From: Oxyruncus cristatus
Lineage: Eukaryota; Chordata; Aves; Passeriformes; Cotingidae
Direction of reading: 5' to 3'
DNA: 64,000 bases
Assembly (NCBI GenBank): GCA_013399855.1
Contig: VXAY01005956.1
Location: 3,139,095 to 3,203,094, forward strand
In this document: in pieces, positions 38,382-53,345 of the stretch
Layout: each line of letters opens with the position of its first letter
Position numbering within the stretch: position 1 is the first letter of the stretch
Program-made: the position numbers and the translations under genes
The notes under the pieces: model-generated
Told to the model about the DNA's origin: nothing
The model's database searches: none
What the model saw: only the letters and a program-made list of their open reading frames with translations

Positions 38382-41365
38382 CTACAGAAATAATTACCTT
38401 TCTCTTCCAGTAATAGTGAGACTCTTGACTTCGTGTAAATCAAAGCAGGCCTATGATACAATAGAGGAATCCAGAAAATGCTGTTAGCAAATATGAAAAT
38501 CCAGAGTTTAAACAATAAGTATTTTTTTTTTGTTGGCAATAGTGAAACCCTTAACTTTCCATGAATGAAAGTCATCCTCTCTAATGTGAGTAGCCTTTTC
38601 ATAAGCAAATTACTAGTGATAGGCAGTTAATCTATTAAATGGTTTGCTTTAGTTCAGAGACTTCATCTTTTATGGCAAATTATTTTCGTAAGAGACCAAA
38701 GCTACTTCATTAGCTTTCCAAAATATGAGGCAATTACTAATTAGCTACATCTTTTTTTTCCCTTTACCAATAAATAATCTAACTCACGTTTGGTTGCAGC
38801 AAAGTCTCAGTTATGCAGTGAAGTCTTCCAGCTTTGATTTCAGAAATCAGTTTTCTGTACAGAGAAGAATTCCTGGGAAGCACTGAGCAATTGTGACCTC
38901 TGCTGGAAGCCTTAAAATGGATTCTGATAGATAGCAACCACTGGAAATCATCATTATTTAGGCACTTTGGGCACTAATCTGCAGTGTGCTAGGCACTGTA
39001 CAAATGCATTAAGAGATTATACCTACTCTAAAGAGTTCACAGGATAAATAAGAAAGGAACATTCAACATAAATGAAACCAAAGAGGTCATCACTCGCAGT
39101 GCTTGTACTCCCTCTGAAATAGTATAAGATACTGATGAATGTTCACCATGCTTATGGTTAAAAGTATTCTGATAAGCCAAATACTCCAGATTCTTAGTCT
39201 GAAACAATATTCCTTTTGATTCTGTATCATTATTTCTAAATACAGCAGTGAAACAGAGGAAAGTTTTTGTTTAGGAAGAAATTCGGTCTTGAGTTTCTGC
39301 TGGAAAAAATACGTATATGACAGAAGGAGGCTTTTATGGAAGTGCAAGGAACTATATAATCATTGATCTGGAACTGCCTGGAGCCACCATTCATGGTTCC
39401 AGCCCAGACTAAACCTTGAGATGCTCACGCCCCCAGTGCTTTAAGTGACGTGAGTTCCATTACGTGCATCAGCACGAAATGTACAATCAAGCACGAATTT
39501 CATTTATATTCTTGGAGGGAGACATTTACATTTGACAATTTACAGGGAAGAATGAACTGACTGGGGAGTTTTGAAAAATGCAAATGAATTTACGGCTTTT
39601 CTTAGAGTGGAGGATTTGCCATCCTGAACATATGGTTCATTAAGGCTTCAGCAACTGTTTACTGTGGTTAAAAACAGGGTTGTGGGAATTCTAAAAAGCA
39701 GTGCAGTAAGATCAGAGCTCTTGATATCAGAAGGCCCTGAAGCCAAGGCTGTCTTGCTCTTCCCAGTGCATCCCTGCCTTCTGTGATGATCCATGCAATA
39801 CTTTGACTATGATTTTTCAAATACCTTTATATTGTGATTGTGTCAAAACACAGGTGTATTCACAAGAACCTTTTATGTGCAAGTGTCATATAATGAAAAA
39901 TTGACCTGCATGGAACTGGTTGGGAAATAGCATTAGTTTAGTACAAGCAGTAGTCCACTTCTTGGATGCCCAATCCTAAAGGAACCAGTTCACCATCCAA
40001 ATTAGACCTTTAGGCACTCTTTGAATAAATGGGAAAACTTCCACTGCTTTTGGCCAAGTGATGAGTTTAGCCCTAGATAGCTTACAATGTATAAATAGCT
40101 CTTTACGAGAAGGGGAAAAGAGGCAGGGAAGAGTTGAGAGATGGGATGTCTGTTTGCAATAGGGAAAGAGCACTATGAACCCTCTGCCTACTCTTTATCC
40201 TTCTAGCAAAGCAACTGGGAAAGGTGTTGTCACTTCTTTAAACTCCTGGAGAGGGAAAATATTCCAGAGAACACTTAAAAGATTGTTTACTGATGACAGA
40301 AACAAACTGGGAATGTTTCTCTTTCCTTCAAGAGAGTAAGTCTTCAGGCAGTCCTTTTGATGAACTATAAACCAAATTCCAAAATAATCACATTCTTTAT
40401 TTCCTATGGATTTTAATCTCTTCTACGTTCTTATTTTTTTCGATGTGTCTGTTTAACCCTTCTTGGCTTTTGCAGGGACCTTCAAGGTGCTTTTTTGTCA
40501 TACCCTTAGTAATCCTGCTTCAAAAATATGCTCTGAATTATTCCAAATCCTTTCAGTTCAGGTGCAGAGCTCATACAAATCTGGTGATGAAACTGTGAAT
40601 CATGAGGGATGTTAAATTATATTCTTGTTTGTTAATTTGCAGGTTGTACGATTTTATTTTATTTTTAAAGGATTCATAAATTTTCCCGGGGGAGAAGTAA
40701 TATCCTTAACATCCTGGTGGAACAGCTGGGACAGAATTCAATCTGCAAAGTCTGTATAAAGTCTTAGCGAAGACCTAAATATCCAAAGTACATTTTGAAA
40801 CAGTGGGAGTGAAATATTCATAACTGGGAAAGATTTATGATTGTCCATGACACAACTGATATTAAATCCTAAGCAGGTGAGAATGAGGTGTGGAAGGAAG
40901 TGCATCTCCCAGTTTGTGGGTGCCTTGCCTGAAGCTCAGTGCTGCAGGCAGTAAGCCCAGACTTACCCAATATTTTATACATGATACTACTGTCCCTAGT
41001 TCCAGTAGCTTCTTTATTACATTAGTATTCTGAGTCCTCTGCACTTCCTTTGTGGAGAAAGTGCTCTCCAACTTTGGCAACAGCAGTTTCCCAGCTCTAA
41101 GCCTAATAAAAAGGGAATGCGAGAGAAAAAGCTTTCATTTGTTGTGTTTCTGATCCTGGAGAGCCAGCAGAGGGAGCTTAAGTAACACACCCTCTTCCCA
41201 GGGCTTATTAATAATACAAAGATACATAAACAAAGAAACAAAAGCCTGCCATGATAGCATATTCCCTGTAGGAAATGGGAGGAAAAAGCTGTTGAATGGA
41301 AAATGGTAAAATCAGTCGGGAAAGGAAACTTTTTGAGTAGACAAGAGTGCTCTAAAACTAATAGC

Positions 41366-41470
41366 AAAAAAAAAAAAAAAACCAAAAAACCCCCCAAAAA
41401 ACTCAAAAAAACCCCAAACAAAAAAAAAAAACAAAAAAAAAAACAAAAACACACACACACANCAAAAAAA
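41366..41470. repeat. A-rich tract with C interruptions and one N
   Basis: Long A runs separated by short C runs, ending in (AC)n and an ambiguous base at 41462. Probable low-quality or slippage-prone sequence; frames across it are not genes. Confidence 0.9.
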
Positions 41471-41894
41471 AACACGCCAAACCAAATAGTGGTTTAAAAT
41501 CTATAAATCTCTGTCAAATCTACAGAGAATAAATGGTATTGCTATGTTTTTAGACTTCTCTCCATATCCAAGAAACTCATTGTTAGTCTTGCTTGCTTTT
41601 GCTTTTCTCTGAATGCTCAGAATTCTAGAAAGTGAAGTATTGACTTTTTACTTTACACACCATCATCTTCCAGGTACTGGGACTTTAGGGAAACTAGGTT
41701 TGCACTGTGCTTTTTTAACAGAGTACAATAATGCCCAAGAAAGTCCTGAGTCCTTTTATCTCAGCAAGACAGTCTGAAAGTAAGAGGCGAACAAACAGGA
41801 AAATGATGTCCACCCGTCTCTTCTTCAAGGGGCTACATGAGGTCCCTCAGTTGTCAACTAAATTGACTTTTTTCAGCTAAGGCAAGCAAATACT

Positions 41895-42425
41895 GTGCTC
41901 CAGCATGACTTTGACAGAGCAGTGACAGGTGAACTGCAGCTCAGTTTGTGTGAGCCATTAGAGAGTGTCCAAAGGAGGGCAACGAGGATGGTGAGGGGCC
42001 TTGAGGGGAAGCCGTGTGAGGACACTGAGGGCACTTGGTGTGTTCAGCTGGGGAAGAGGAGACTGAGGGGAGACCTCACTGCAGTCACAACTTCCTCGGG
42101 AGGGGCAGAGGAGGGGCAGGGACTGAGTCTGCTCTCGGGGGACCAGGGACAGGACCCAAGGAATGGCTGGAGCTGTGTCAGGACAGGTTTAGGTTGGATA
42201 TTAGAAAAAGGTTCTTCTCCCAGAGGGTAGTTGGGCACTGAACAGGCTCCCCGGGGCAGTGGGCACAGCACCAAGGCTGCCAGAGCTCAATAAGCATTTG
42301 GATAATACTCACAGGTACATGGTGTGACTCCTGGGGGTGGTCCTCTGCAAAGGTTAAGAGTTGGTACTCAGTGATTCTTGTGGGTCCCTTCCCACTCAGC
42401 ATATTCTGGGATTCTGGGATTCTGT
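41895..42425 (+). mobile_element. CR1 LINE 3' fragment (about 530 bp)
   Basis: Sense-strand CR1 reaching into the end of the reverse-transcriptase ORF: GTCCAAAGGAGGGCAACGAG, AGGGGAGACCTCACTGCAGT, GACAGGTTTAGGTTGGATAT, then tail ATATTCTGGGATTCTGGGAT. The open frame at 41895-42230 is a by-product of this element. It is the least decayed CR1 in the window. Confidence 0.92.
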
Positions 42426-45400
42426 TGGCTGGCCTGGGGAGCCTGGGGGCACTGCGGCAGAATGTCGTGAGTGTCTTATTTCAGGTGTATACATCCTGCC
42501 TGTTGCTGGCATCCTCGAGGAAAATAATTATGGGAAAGGATTTAAAGATATGGAAGAGACATGAAAAAAGACTCACAGGTGTGTTCTCAGGTGGGTTTTT
42601 TTCCCTTGTTTTAAAATGTGTATATTTTTGTGCTCAATATTTATGGCAGTATCTGTTAGAGAAAGGCTGAGGTTTTAATCAAATTACATCAAGGATTTGC
42701 CAAGAATTGGTGTCTCTCTAGAAAGGCTGGTTAGTACTGAATAAGAATTTTCTAATAACAACTTTGCTGTTAGAACCCAACATTGATTGAGCAGCTTGTG
42801 GCAGGGCTGTCCACTGAGCACATTTTAAAATGACGTCTTCTAGCCTAGTTTCTTTCACTTGCAGCATATTAGAGAACAGTTGCTGAAACAAGTGTCAGTG
42901 ATCTATAGACTTGCTGAATGTATGGTTTATTTCCGGCTACACACACATCTATCTCATGCTGCCACTTCTAAGTGCCAAGTGTTGGGGGTGCTCTCCTTGA
43001 AAATGCAAACCTTTCAAGTCGTGCCCACTCTTCTGTTTTGGTTTTCATCTCCATAAATAAAATTGGTTTATGGCTTTGAGAACAGGAAGGTAGACCCCTC
43101 AACAAAAATGTTCTGAGTTCCTTTCTTGTTCCTGTGGGTCAATACAGCACTTGGCTCCCTGCCTCTTAACAGCTGGGCAATCAATCCCCTTCGGAAAAGA
43201 CTTAGACCAATTTCACACTTGCTGTGTACTTAATAATTGGCCCAGCTCATTCCAGTGTCAAAATTATTTATTTTGCCAAGATGATAATCTCTTTCCAGTA
43301 GTCCTAAAGTGTCACCTTGTGGCTTATACTGGTTATGATTTTGTAACTTGAAAACATACCCAAGCATCAAATATAGAAAATCTGTAAATTTCTCTCTGGG
43401 TATTGATAGGATTGATTTGTGGAGACAAGCTGATTTTATTTTAGCTGAGATTGCATCACTGTGATTTACTTTTGAAATAACTGATGATAGTTAATAGGAA
43501 AAAATCTACTAAGAAGTTCATAATCTCTTTGGAAGTTGCTGATAGATTTTTGTATGGTTAAACGCAGTCAAATGACTTCAGGACACATGAAAAAAACAAG
43601 ACATAACAAATCATTAGATCTTTAAATGCTGATGTCTGAGTAATACATCTTATTTTCACACTCTAATGAAATAAGCAGAAATGTCTATTAGGAATTGAAA
43701 CAGTTTTTTCCATTGAGCTTTTACAGTTTTTAAATTTCAATCTAGGAAATGAATAATTTCTGTCCTAATACCAATTCAGAATTGTGGCAAGCTCTGGAAA
43801 TCTGAAATCTTAAATCCTTTAAATAAAAACCTTCAGTTCTCTACACTTACATGTAAGTCACTCATTTATAGAACATTAAATCCAGTGCAAAGGAGGCAGA
43901 GCCTTGTCACCTGGGTTAAATAGCAAGATGATGGAGTACACGCCAATGGTCCTGCAAGAAACCACAACAAACTTTTCTCCCGCTCTTTGGTCTCTTGTTT
44001 TAAACTAAACTTGTAACCTTCTAGGAGGCAGGGAATGTCAGACATAAGTATCCCCTGCCCTGCAAGTTTACAGCACCCAGGATTTTGAAAAGCCATGCAT
44101 GTTCTTAGGTGTGCCTGTAATAAAAATGCTATCCCCCATTTATTTACATGGCAGTGTCGTGCTATAGTTGCTAAATTATTTTGAGTGAAAAAGTGTGCAT
44201 TCCCTGCCCCTGAGCACGTGGTAACTAAATCCATTTGCACAAAGGGCAGTGTAATTAATGCACAGACAAGATGATCTCTCTGAGATGAGAGTTAATAATG
44301 AAGAATATTCGTGTTGTTTCAAGGAAAGTGTTGACGGTAACAAGCTCATTTGTGTGTAATATTTTCTACTGGACAACATGTCTTTAAAATAGATTTTTGA
44401 ATTATAAGCTGTGAACGAGCTAGCACAGATACCCACTCTAGTGATAACTTCCAATGAGTTCTGCCTCTGAAGTACCGCTAAGGTAAATTAGATATTGATT
44501 CCTGACAAAATGGAAGATTTGTCTCATTGCTGAATTTTGAATCTTACATATTAAATAAGAGGTTGATATCTGATGCTAAAACTTACTGTTCTCCTAAACT
44601 GAAAGATTCCACTGCACAAGTGCTCAATTAAAAAAAAAAAAAGTAAAGACGCCACAAAAGCAAACAAACAAAACCCAACAATAAAAACTAGAAAGGGGAG
44701 GGGGGGGGGGAGAAATGCACTGAAATATAAAATTTCTGGTAGTTTTGCTCCAAAGGCTAAAACTTCCTGGGTTGAGTTTCCGTTGCCTGTTGGTGCAGGA
44801 GCAACCAAACAGAAATATGGCCTTGGTTTTCACCAGAGATAATTGCTTAAATATTTAGCCATGTCCAGCTCACTTTAAGATTTCTTTATGATTTCACCCA
44901 GGCTTCTGGAAGTGTGCAAAGTGTGTATTTATACCATCTTTCATGATCTGGCTGTTGAGATGCTGTGAAATCAAAGCATGATAATTACATGTTAATGGGT
45001 TTTTATATCAATTACAATCCTTCAGAGAACATTTAAGCCTTTTTTTGTTTGTGTGTTTTTTTTAATCGAGTCTGACCCAGGGGCAAAAAGACCCGATCTC
45101 ATCTCACAGACAGGGACTTTGCAAATCCTTCAGTCAACGACTACTTACTAGAATTAATTAATTACTAGAATTAATTACCACAACTGTTTTCTCATTGCCC
45201 TCCATAACCCTCATACTTTTTTACAGTTTCCGCAGATGAGGCAGAATTCTGCTCTTAGAATATTTCACTCCTGTAAGTGGGTTATCACTGTGGTTTAAAC
45301 CCACTCGGCACACAGTTTATTAGCATGAATACCATGTTAAACATAGGATTAATTGCAAGTTCCACGTACTGCTCACAAGCTTTATGTGTTTTTCTTTATG

Positions 45401-48400
45401 CTTGACTGTATGCAAGTTTCTTGCGCTCAATTCTGCTTTCACTGCCATCCTTGAGTATCACTTGCATTTTTGCGGGTTAGTTGACTCATATATTTTCATG
45501 CTCTGTATTAAAAACATGACCAGGTGCTATGAGGTCTGGCCTAGTGCTCTCTGAAAGCAAACAACTACTCTGACATTGACTGTAGTTCTTTTCATTCTAA
45601 AAATCCAGTTATGTGTGTGCATCCTCTTTTTTTCTCAGTTTTAAGTATTTCAGTTGATAATATAAGGCTTGGAACAGCACGGTTTGATGCAAACTGCAGC
45701 CCATTTTAGCCAAATTAAGTGCACCTTTTTAATCTGAGGGATCTTGAAGGTTTTTCAGTTCTTCATCTAAGTGTTGGTAAGAGGCTGAATCTAAATCAAA
45801 TGTTGTGACTGTTCCTCGTGTTTAACTCTGCCACAAGTCTTGTTTCAGATACTTGTTGTGATAAAGCTAAAGGTTAACCTTTTTATTACTTTTATGATGA
45901 AAATATGTTTCAACATCACTGAATAGCTCTGTGGCCTCAGGAGTTAACACTGGTCCTAAATAAGTCTTGCTACTGACCATGGAGAACCTATTTGTTCCAG
46001 GATGCTACCTATGGATTTTTACCTTTCTGTTGCTTACCAGACCAGAGTTCTCACTGCATTTTAAGTGTTTTCTTTCTTGTTCTGCTTTCTCTTGATGAAG
46101 GAATACTGTGTGCACCTATAAGATAAATATGAGAACAAGATGCAGAGTTAAAAACCATTCTGCATGACATGTTTTACCTCCAGCCAGCAAAAGCACTTTC
46201 AAATTATACACATTGTCTCAAAACTAAAACGTTTAGGATTTGCTTCCAAACTGGTTCTGGGAATGGGGAATGTTTGGACATAAAGGAGAAAACGACATTG
46301 CCCTTTTTCTGGTCTCTCCTGCTGAGTAAAAGACCATGTAGATGAGCTTGGGTAGATGAGCCCTCCTTGGGTGCAGACTGCAGGGTGTAAACAGATGTTC
46401 ACCCAGTCAGCTCTGCTCTGCCGGTGCCTTGAGTGATGACTCCGAGGTGTTTCTTGGCTTGAACTTCCATTTTGCCAAAGCAGGTGTCAGGTGATTTCTG
46501 CTGTGAGCAGTAAATTCATGCCAGTTGTGATGGCTCTGGGTTCCCACACACGTGGATTCCTCCCTGGCTGACATGGCCCGTTTGCTGCATGGCCGTGACT
46601 GAAAGCAACACAGAATTCATTGGGACCAAAAATCTGCAAATCTCACGTGTTAAAACAGGGTTTCTGAAAAAGCAAGAGACATTTCTGAATCAAGAACTGA
46701 AACAAAACATGACTGATAGTTTAAGAGGAACAACTTAAAAATTAATGGTGTAGCAAAAAATAAATCTATTTCTTCACTCTTTTGCATTTAACTTCTTTTT
46801 TAGCATTAATATTATAAACCCTGTGTCAGAATATGTTATAGGATTCTGCTGAAAGTCATTAGCTGTGGTATAACAATACTACAATTATTTATGTCAAGCA
46901 ACACAAAGTTAAATGAGGTAGACCTTGGGTTCAAAGAGAAGATGTGGGTTTATGTAAATTAAAACAGATTTTTACTGGCCACTAATCAAGAGTTTACCTG
47001 TTTCCATTAAAACTACATTGAGTTTAATCAGTATGCTTTCTAATGCATGCATTTCTCCACAAATAAGAAGCATATTTGTCATGAATATTTAAATTGGATT
47101 TTAAATCCGTGAAAGTTTAATTTAAATAAATAGCGAGGTGGCTTTTTCGGGGCTGAAAGTTAGCATCCTCAAATGCTATTCAAAAGTTGTAAACAAATTT
47201 TCAAGGTAATGGTCTCCAGAGACTTTTTTTTAGCATTTGGGATTAAATGTCTTTAATTACAAGAGGTTTAAATGTAACTACAGTTAATGTAATGCTATCT
47301 GTACATTAAAATTAAGTTTTTGTTTCTTGTAACTAAATAGAACTACTAATGAATAATTCAAAAAATGGGAAGAGTATGGAGTATTTTACATATAAAACAT
47401 GTTTATGAGGCAATAAGTTGTCAGATGTTTTACCTTTCTCACTGTAATCACTGAGTAGGATATGGGAGTAATTTTCTTTATATATAAATCTGTCATGACA
47501 TATTCTTGACTTTGAATGCACATGTAATATAAACTTCAGCTTTATTTTTGTAATTCCTATTCTTATCTCATGGAGCTTTCCAGCTTGTTTGTTTTCTATA
47601 ATAATAAATAATGAATTGCACTTTCTACAGTGGTATGAGTATAGGCTAAGGAACCAGACCTTAATAAATTTTTTTTCATTGATTTTAATCTAAGAAGAAA
47701 ATAGTAAGTTGTTTTAAGCCAAAAAATCATATGCTTGCTTATTTGTTGAATTAATTGCAAAACTGGGCATATGTAGAGTCTCAGCTCTCACTGTAGTTGC
47801 TTATCAGTTTATTGATATATAATTCCATTTTTGCTAGCCATCTGTTTATTGTTCAGACAGCTGTACTCCAGTTATTTTCTGATATTTTCCAGATATTCAT
47901 GATTCAGACCTTTTTCTTCCTGCTAATTTTGTTTCATATGTAGACAGCTTTGATAGTGGACTGCACTTGACTTTATTGCTTTGTTTTCAAGCAATCACAG
48001 GCAACTGGAGCTTGAACTGCATATTTGATTCAAGTAATATAAGCCAAATAGATCACTGTGGAAAATCAATCACGATTATTTTATTTTTAATATTAGTCCC
48101 TGACTAATTTTCACACATCTTAAAACAGAAGTGTAATAGAAATGCACATTAAGTACATGTAAACCCCCTCAGCCAACTCAAGTCCTGCATTAACTTGAGC
48201 CCAGCACACATCCAGTGAGAAGTGGACCTGCTACTTTTGGCAGAGTTTATCCTTTAGGGTGACAATAGAAAAGGCAGCAAATACTTGAGCCAAGGCTGTA
48301 CTTACAGGGTGAGAGTTCCTGGTGCTTGACAGCAGTGGTGCCATTGTCAAGTCTCCAAATACACACCACATATCTGAGGGAAGAGTCCCCTTGCTAAGCT

Positions 48401-51400
48401 TTGGTGTTGGACCAGGGTTTTGGAAGAGCACACCACACGCAGCTTTATTCCCTTTGGACTGGGTTTTCCCCGCTGTCCTGGTGGCTGTCAGGATCAAAGC
48501 TGGTTTCTGGTACACTTCAGAGCAGTGTTTGAGCAGAGAGAACTTGTGAACTGAACCCACCAGCACCTTATTCAGATCTCTGTGGAAAAAAAGCCTCGTG
48601 TATGTTGATTTCTAAGAATGTATCTGTACACAAACACACAACAGCAAAGCAGTTCATGCTGTAAAGAGAAAACAGGATACAAGGAACCAAGGAGCTGGCA
48701 AATGATGAACAAGTATAAAATTTCATCTTTTTTAGCAATTGAGGGCACATACTCTCCTAATTCATCCTGTCTTTTCACAGGAAACAAGACATACCACCAA
48801 GAGCTCAACTTCCTGTGAGTAGCTGAGCTTTCAAGATGTTTGAAGTGAAGTCCTTAATAAAATCCTGGTTCTGTTGAAGTTGATTTGACAGTTATTATCG
48901 ACTTGAATAAAGCCAGAGAGACACCCCTATTATTCCAAAAACAGAGATACTTTCTCTTTGACCTTCAAGGTCTATCTGAGATAAGCCAGCAGCAATGAAG
49001 CTGTATTGAAGATGTAGTATCGCTCATGATGTTCTCCTAGCAAGCACAGCAGTGCACGTGGAAAAGGCTGCCAGCAGGCTGGTTATCACCACTTGTCACT
49101 GTCACAGAGGTTTTGCATTGCTGTTTAGTCACTGAGTCAGTTAACTGCTGCTGAAAGATGAAGGGTTGGATATAAATGATGTAAATGTTCATGAATAGAT
49201 GCATTGTACTGTGATACTGTCTGTCACTCAAATTCACAGAGTGTAGAAAATGTTATTCCTTGCTAGAGGAGCTTGGTTCCAGCAGTTCGAGGGGATTTCT
49301 CATTGTTAAATGCTAATGAATCCTAACAGACAAGATGAAGTGTGAAGATTTTACCTGAGGAGAAAGTAGCAAACATGGGCAGGGATAAACATTGAGAGAG
49401 GACATTCACACTACTGGCAAAGGAGATCCGGGAAGCCACAGAATTGAAGGCAGAATTCCCTGGGACTTTAATGTAACCAGGGTTTCACTCTTGATTCCTA
49501 ACCTCGACGCTTGCTCCTTCCAAGTTTTCACATGTATTCTCTCCTCCCTTGCCTCGCCTCTCAGCAGTGGTGTTTGCACATCTTTGAAACAGAGCAGAGC
49601 AGCTGCTTCCATTCCACAGGTGAAGGGTTTGGCTTGTCTTGAAACCACAAGCAATGCCATAAAATAGGATTTTTGTAGTGTGAGAAAGCAAATAAATAGT
49701 AAGTCAGTGATCTGAGTCAGACAATTTTGGAAAGCTGGAAGTGCTTTGCAGCTGGCTGGGTGTAAACTAAGAACTTCTGATAATTCTGCCCCAAATTCCA
49801 ATTGCTGAAAGAAGATCCTTTTGTAGAAAAACTTTTAAATCACCTTTCCTTTTCTTTTCTTTATTTTCTGTACGCATTTCTTCTCTACCAAGCAGTTTTG
49901 GCTCGATAAACTGCCTTGACGTTGTTTGGTAAATTGACTTTAACCCGTTTTGATCAAGCCCTGGCTTGGGTGTAGAATCTAGCCCGTTTTCTGTTAAAAT
50001 ATCAGCCCTACAGAAATTATAAAAATTGTCTTTATTCAGTAATTATATTACATCACATTTTTATAGGGAATTTATCTTTTAAATTCTAAAACATTTTATC
50101 TGCTGAGTCATCATTGCAGAATCAGCCAAAGCTGAACAGATTTCCTCCACTGGCATGAATGATGGTGTAAGAATCAGACAAGGAATGGCAATGGACAGGT
50201 GGGAATATTCTTGTATTCCTACTCTTGAATATTATCATTGATCTCTAGCTTTTGACTCATGGGCCCTTGTGTCCTCCCACAAAAAGAAAAAAAACCACAT
50301 AGGCTCATTACTTTTTATCATTATTTCCAAACTATTTAGACTATATTCAAGAAACAGAGAAAATGCTCTCAGTTCTCTTTACTTTTGCTATTTACAACAA
50401 ACAAAAACCCAGAAACTACTGAGGAAAATAGCCCTTGGCATGTCAGAGAACCCCAGCAAATTTAAAGGCAGAGAAAAAAACTTAAGATTTCATAAATGGT
50501 TCTTGTAAACGTACCTTCCCCATCCCAGTGATTGTAATTGGATTTTTCCTGTTGACTGCCTTATTGCTGTTGTGAGGAGTACAAGGTGTCTAATGCAATC
50601 ATAACTTGCCATCTCGTGGCTTATTTGGGAATTACCACAGTTAAATCTCTTGACTATCATTTAAGGATTACATTAATTTCTTTAGGAGAAGATTCCTGTT
50701 TGCCCCTTCATCACCCACACATGGAAAGACTGGATACCTTCAGGAAAGGGTTGAGACCCTGGAGGGTCCCAAGGCTGGACCAAACTGACAGTAATTTTCT
50801 GAACGTTCTTTCCCTCAAAGCAATTACTTCATTTCTCATGAAGCAGCTCAGTTCACAGACATCAAAAACATAAACAAGACTCATTAATTATAGAAGAATA
50901 ACATTTTCTACATCCATGGAATTTGTAGATCGCCATTTGTAGGCCCTCATGAAGGCATGTAGCCTTCACCTCACCAGATAGAGTAGCTAAAAACTCCAGA
51001 GTGGTGGGCAAGTATCTATCATTGATTTATCCTCCTTCGCTTTTAATCCTCTCCGACACCATCAGGGATGTTACTCTGGAGATGGCTCTGGCTGGCCTGA
51101 CACACAGTAAAAGTCACCGGCCTGCACAGAGCCATTCCAGCAGGGAGCTCGGCCAACAGCTGCCACTGCCCAGGCAGGGATCTGCTGGGACACGTCAGGC
51201 ACTGGGTGAACACGGCCCAGGTATCCCTGGGGACGGCTGAGGAAGCAGCTCAACTCTGCCACTGACGTCACCAGTGCCATCCTCTCCAGGCCCCGGGCAC
51301 AGCTCACCCTGCGTATGGCAGCAGGGATAATTCTGGTGCAGACAATTATTCTGTGGGTCAAGTACTGTGGCAGAAAGGGGTGTTTTATGCCTGACACTGT

Positions 51401-52244
51401 GCCCTCTCCCAGTGCATTTCTAGTGTGATAGTTACGCGTTTGGCTACTTACAAATTCAGTGCAAACCCTGTTTTGTCTTCTGCGTGCAGTCACCCAGCCC
51501 TGCAGGGGAACCAAACAAGGAAAAAAAGCGCAGTTTTTATCACTTAAGCCCTCAATTTTAATTTAAGGAGCGCTTAAAAAATTGTTGAAATTGTTGAAAA
51601 GAATCTCTTCAGAGAGTAGAATCAGGGTGTGCTCTGGACAACAAGAGGGTGCTGAACACTCAGCTGTTCTTTGAGGACTGAACTGCTCCAGCCCTTTACA
51701 ACATGGTTGAACAAGTGCTCAGGTTTTCCCAACAGGTCTACCAGCTTTTGGATCTATTTATAGTCAAGAAGCAACTGCAATCAGGGATACTGCCATTTGT
51801 GGTTGTGTTTCTTGTAATCTTCCATGACACACAGATTGTTTGCATGCAGGGGTGAGATCTCCTCCAGAGTTCATTAAACTGGAAGTCGGGCTACGTTTGT
51901 TGCATTTTGAGCACACTCAGAACCAGGATGGCTCTGATAATTTTGCCAATTGTGTTCAAAGCAACAGAGATCACAGCAAAGATTTTACAAAATATGTATT
52001 GAACACCTTACAGTGCTTTGGAGCCAGCTTTGCAAGCAGCAAAGTGCCTGCATGGCCAGGCCAGTGCCCCACTGGTGGCAGTGCCTGTTGGTGGGCACTG
52101 GTGGGGACCACGGCTTCCCCCAAAGCACCAGCCCATGCAGCTGCACATACTGTGCCCTGCAGTGTCACTCTGAGAGGCTGAACTTGCACCAAAAGCCTGT
52201 TGAAAGAAGGGAAACAACTGGAGGTGACATTTGACAAGTTAGTT
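42426..52244. other. Gene-free stretch of about 10 kb
   Basis: AT-rich, with no recognised repeat family. An eleven-G run lies at 44700-44710 and a short duplication (ATTACTAGAATTAATTA) near 45145-45178. GC content rises after about 51000 on approach to the FYTTD1-like gene. Confidence 0.6.
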
Positions 52245-52250
52245 TTTATT
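52245..52250 (-). terminator. Second minus-strand AATAAA, possible distal poly(A) site
   Basis: AATAAA is followed on the minus strand by AACTAACTTGTC. It lies 1.15 kb beyond the FYTTD1-like stop, with no intervening gene I can identify on that strand. It could end a long 3' UTR or a separate transcript. Confidence 0.3.
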
Positions 52251-53345
52251 CAGTGCACTGGACTTGTACATCACTGCTTCATCAACTAACAACATTTCAC
52301 ACATCCCTGTAAAACCAATGCCAAGTCCAGTCTCTTGTTAAAGATGCTCGGTGTAAAATGTAATGCAGTCTATCAAATATTTCCTTTCATAAGTACAGCT
52401 CAGAGCCCAGTAACAGGCTGTGTCCAGCGCTTTCAGTGCTGAGTTCCAGCAGTAGGTGGAGAATGGATCAGTTACTCAGGGTTGGTGCAGGGCTTTGTTA
52501 ACAAATGTCTAAACCCAGCTCATTAACATCTCAGAGTTTGTATCAGTGCTGCTGCTCATTTATGCCAGTGCTTTGAGCATGGGTGGAGCTGCAACTACAA
52601 AACCCCTAAAGCAGAATGACGCAGCACCGGAAAACCTGATTTGGGCTGGGGCAGCCTGTCTGTGCTCTGTGCTGAGGACAGTCACTCCAGCAGCAGGCAC
52701 TGCCACCTCACCCCATCCCCACAACTGGGTCAGCAGCAGCAGTCAGAGCAGCACAGCAACCCACAGAGAAATGCAAGGTGCTCAGGCCTGATTGTCAAGG
52801 CGAAGTGAGACATTTTCAGGGTGGAGGGTCTTACACTGCAAACCTCTGGGCAGGGATGCCTGCAAGCACAACAAACTGGGCAGTTGGGTGGCTGCTGGGG
52901 ATTGCAGGCAGCTGGAGCATCTCCACTGGTGCCACTGTTGGGGCACATCCCTCAGATCCACACATGCTCTGCTCCCTGTCTCCCATGTCATTGGGCACAG
53001 CATCCTCAACCCTGTCCCACCCGTGGGACAACACAGGGAAGGCTCCATGGGTATGGCCTGGAACTGGCACCCCCTCCCACTTGCAAGAGTCACCCTGGTC
53101 AGCACAGGGCACCCTGGCAGGAGGACAGGGATGGTGCCAGCCCTGCAGCTCCCCAGCAGAGCTCTCCCAGCAAATCCATCTCCGCTCATACACCTCCACC
53201 ACCCCACTCACGTCCCACCTGCCCTGTGCTCTGGCCCCAACTCTCATCCTGCCTTGTCCCTGCCCTCCATCGCTCATTCGCTGTGGGTGTAAGGAAGGAG
53301 ACGGCACATTGCCAAATCAGCTATCTCAAAGGGAATCTAGTGACT

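Larger units (their letters stand above)
29141..41365. other. Gene-free stretch of about 12 kb
   Basis: Apart from the unassigned minus frame at 34.6-34.9 kb and microsatellites, only chance frames are seen, such as 30064-30501 on the minus strand, which starts at TTG. A purine-rich block spans 37420-38070. Confidence 0.6.

Noticed and set aside
41017..41475. Phe-rich minus-strand frame of 152 codons
   Set aside because: Half of it is the translated A/C low-complexity tract, with an ambiguous base.
41895..42274. Frames of 111, 68 and 76 codons
   Set aside because: They belong to a truncated CR1 element; the first is a residue of its ORF end, with no intact reverse transcriptase.
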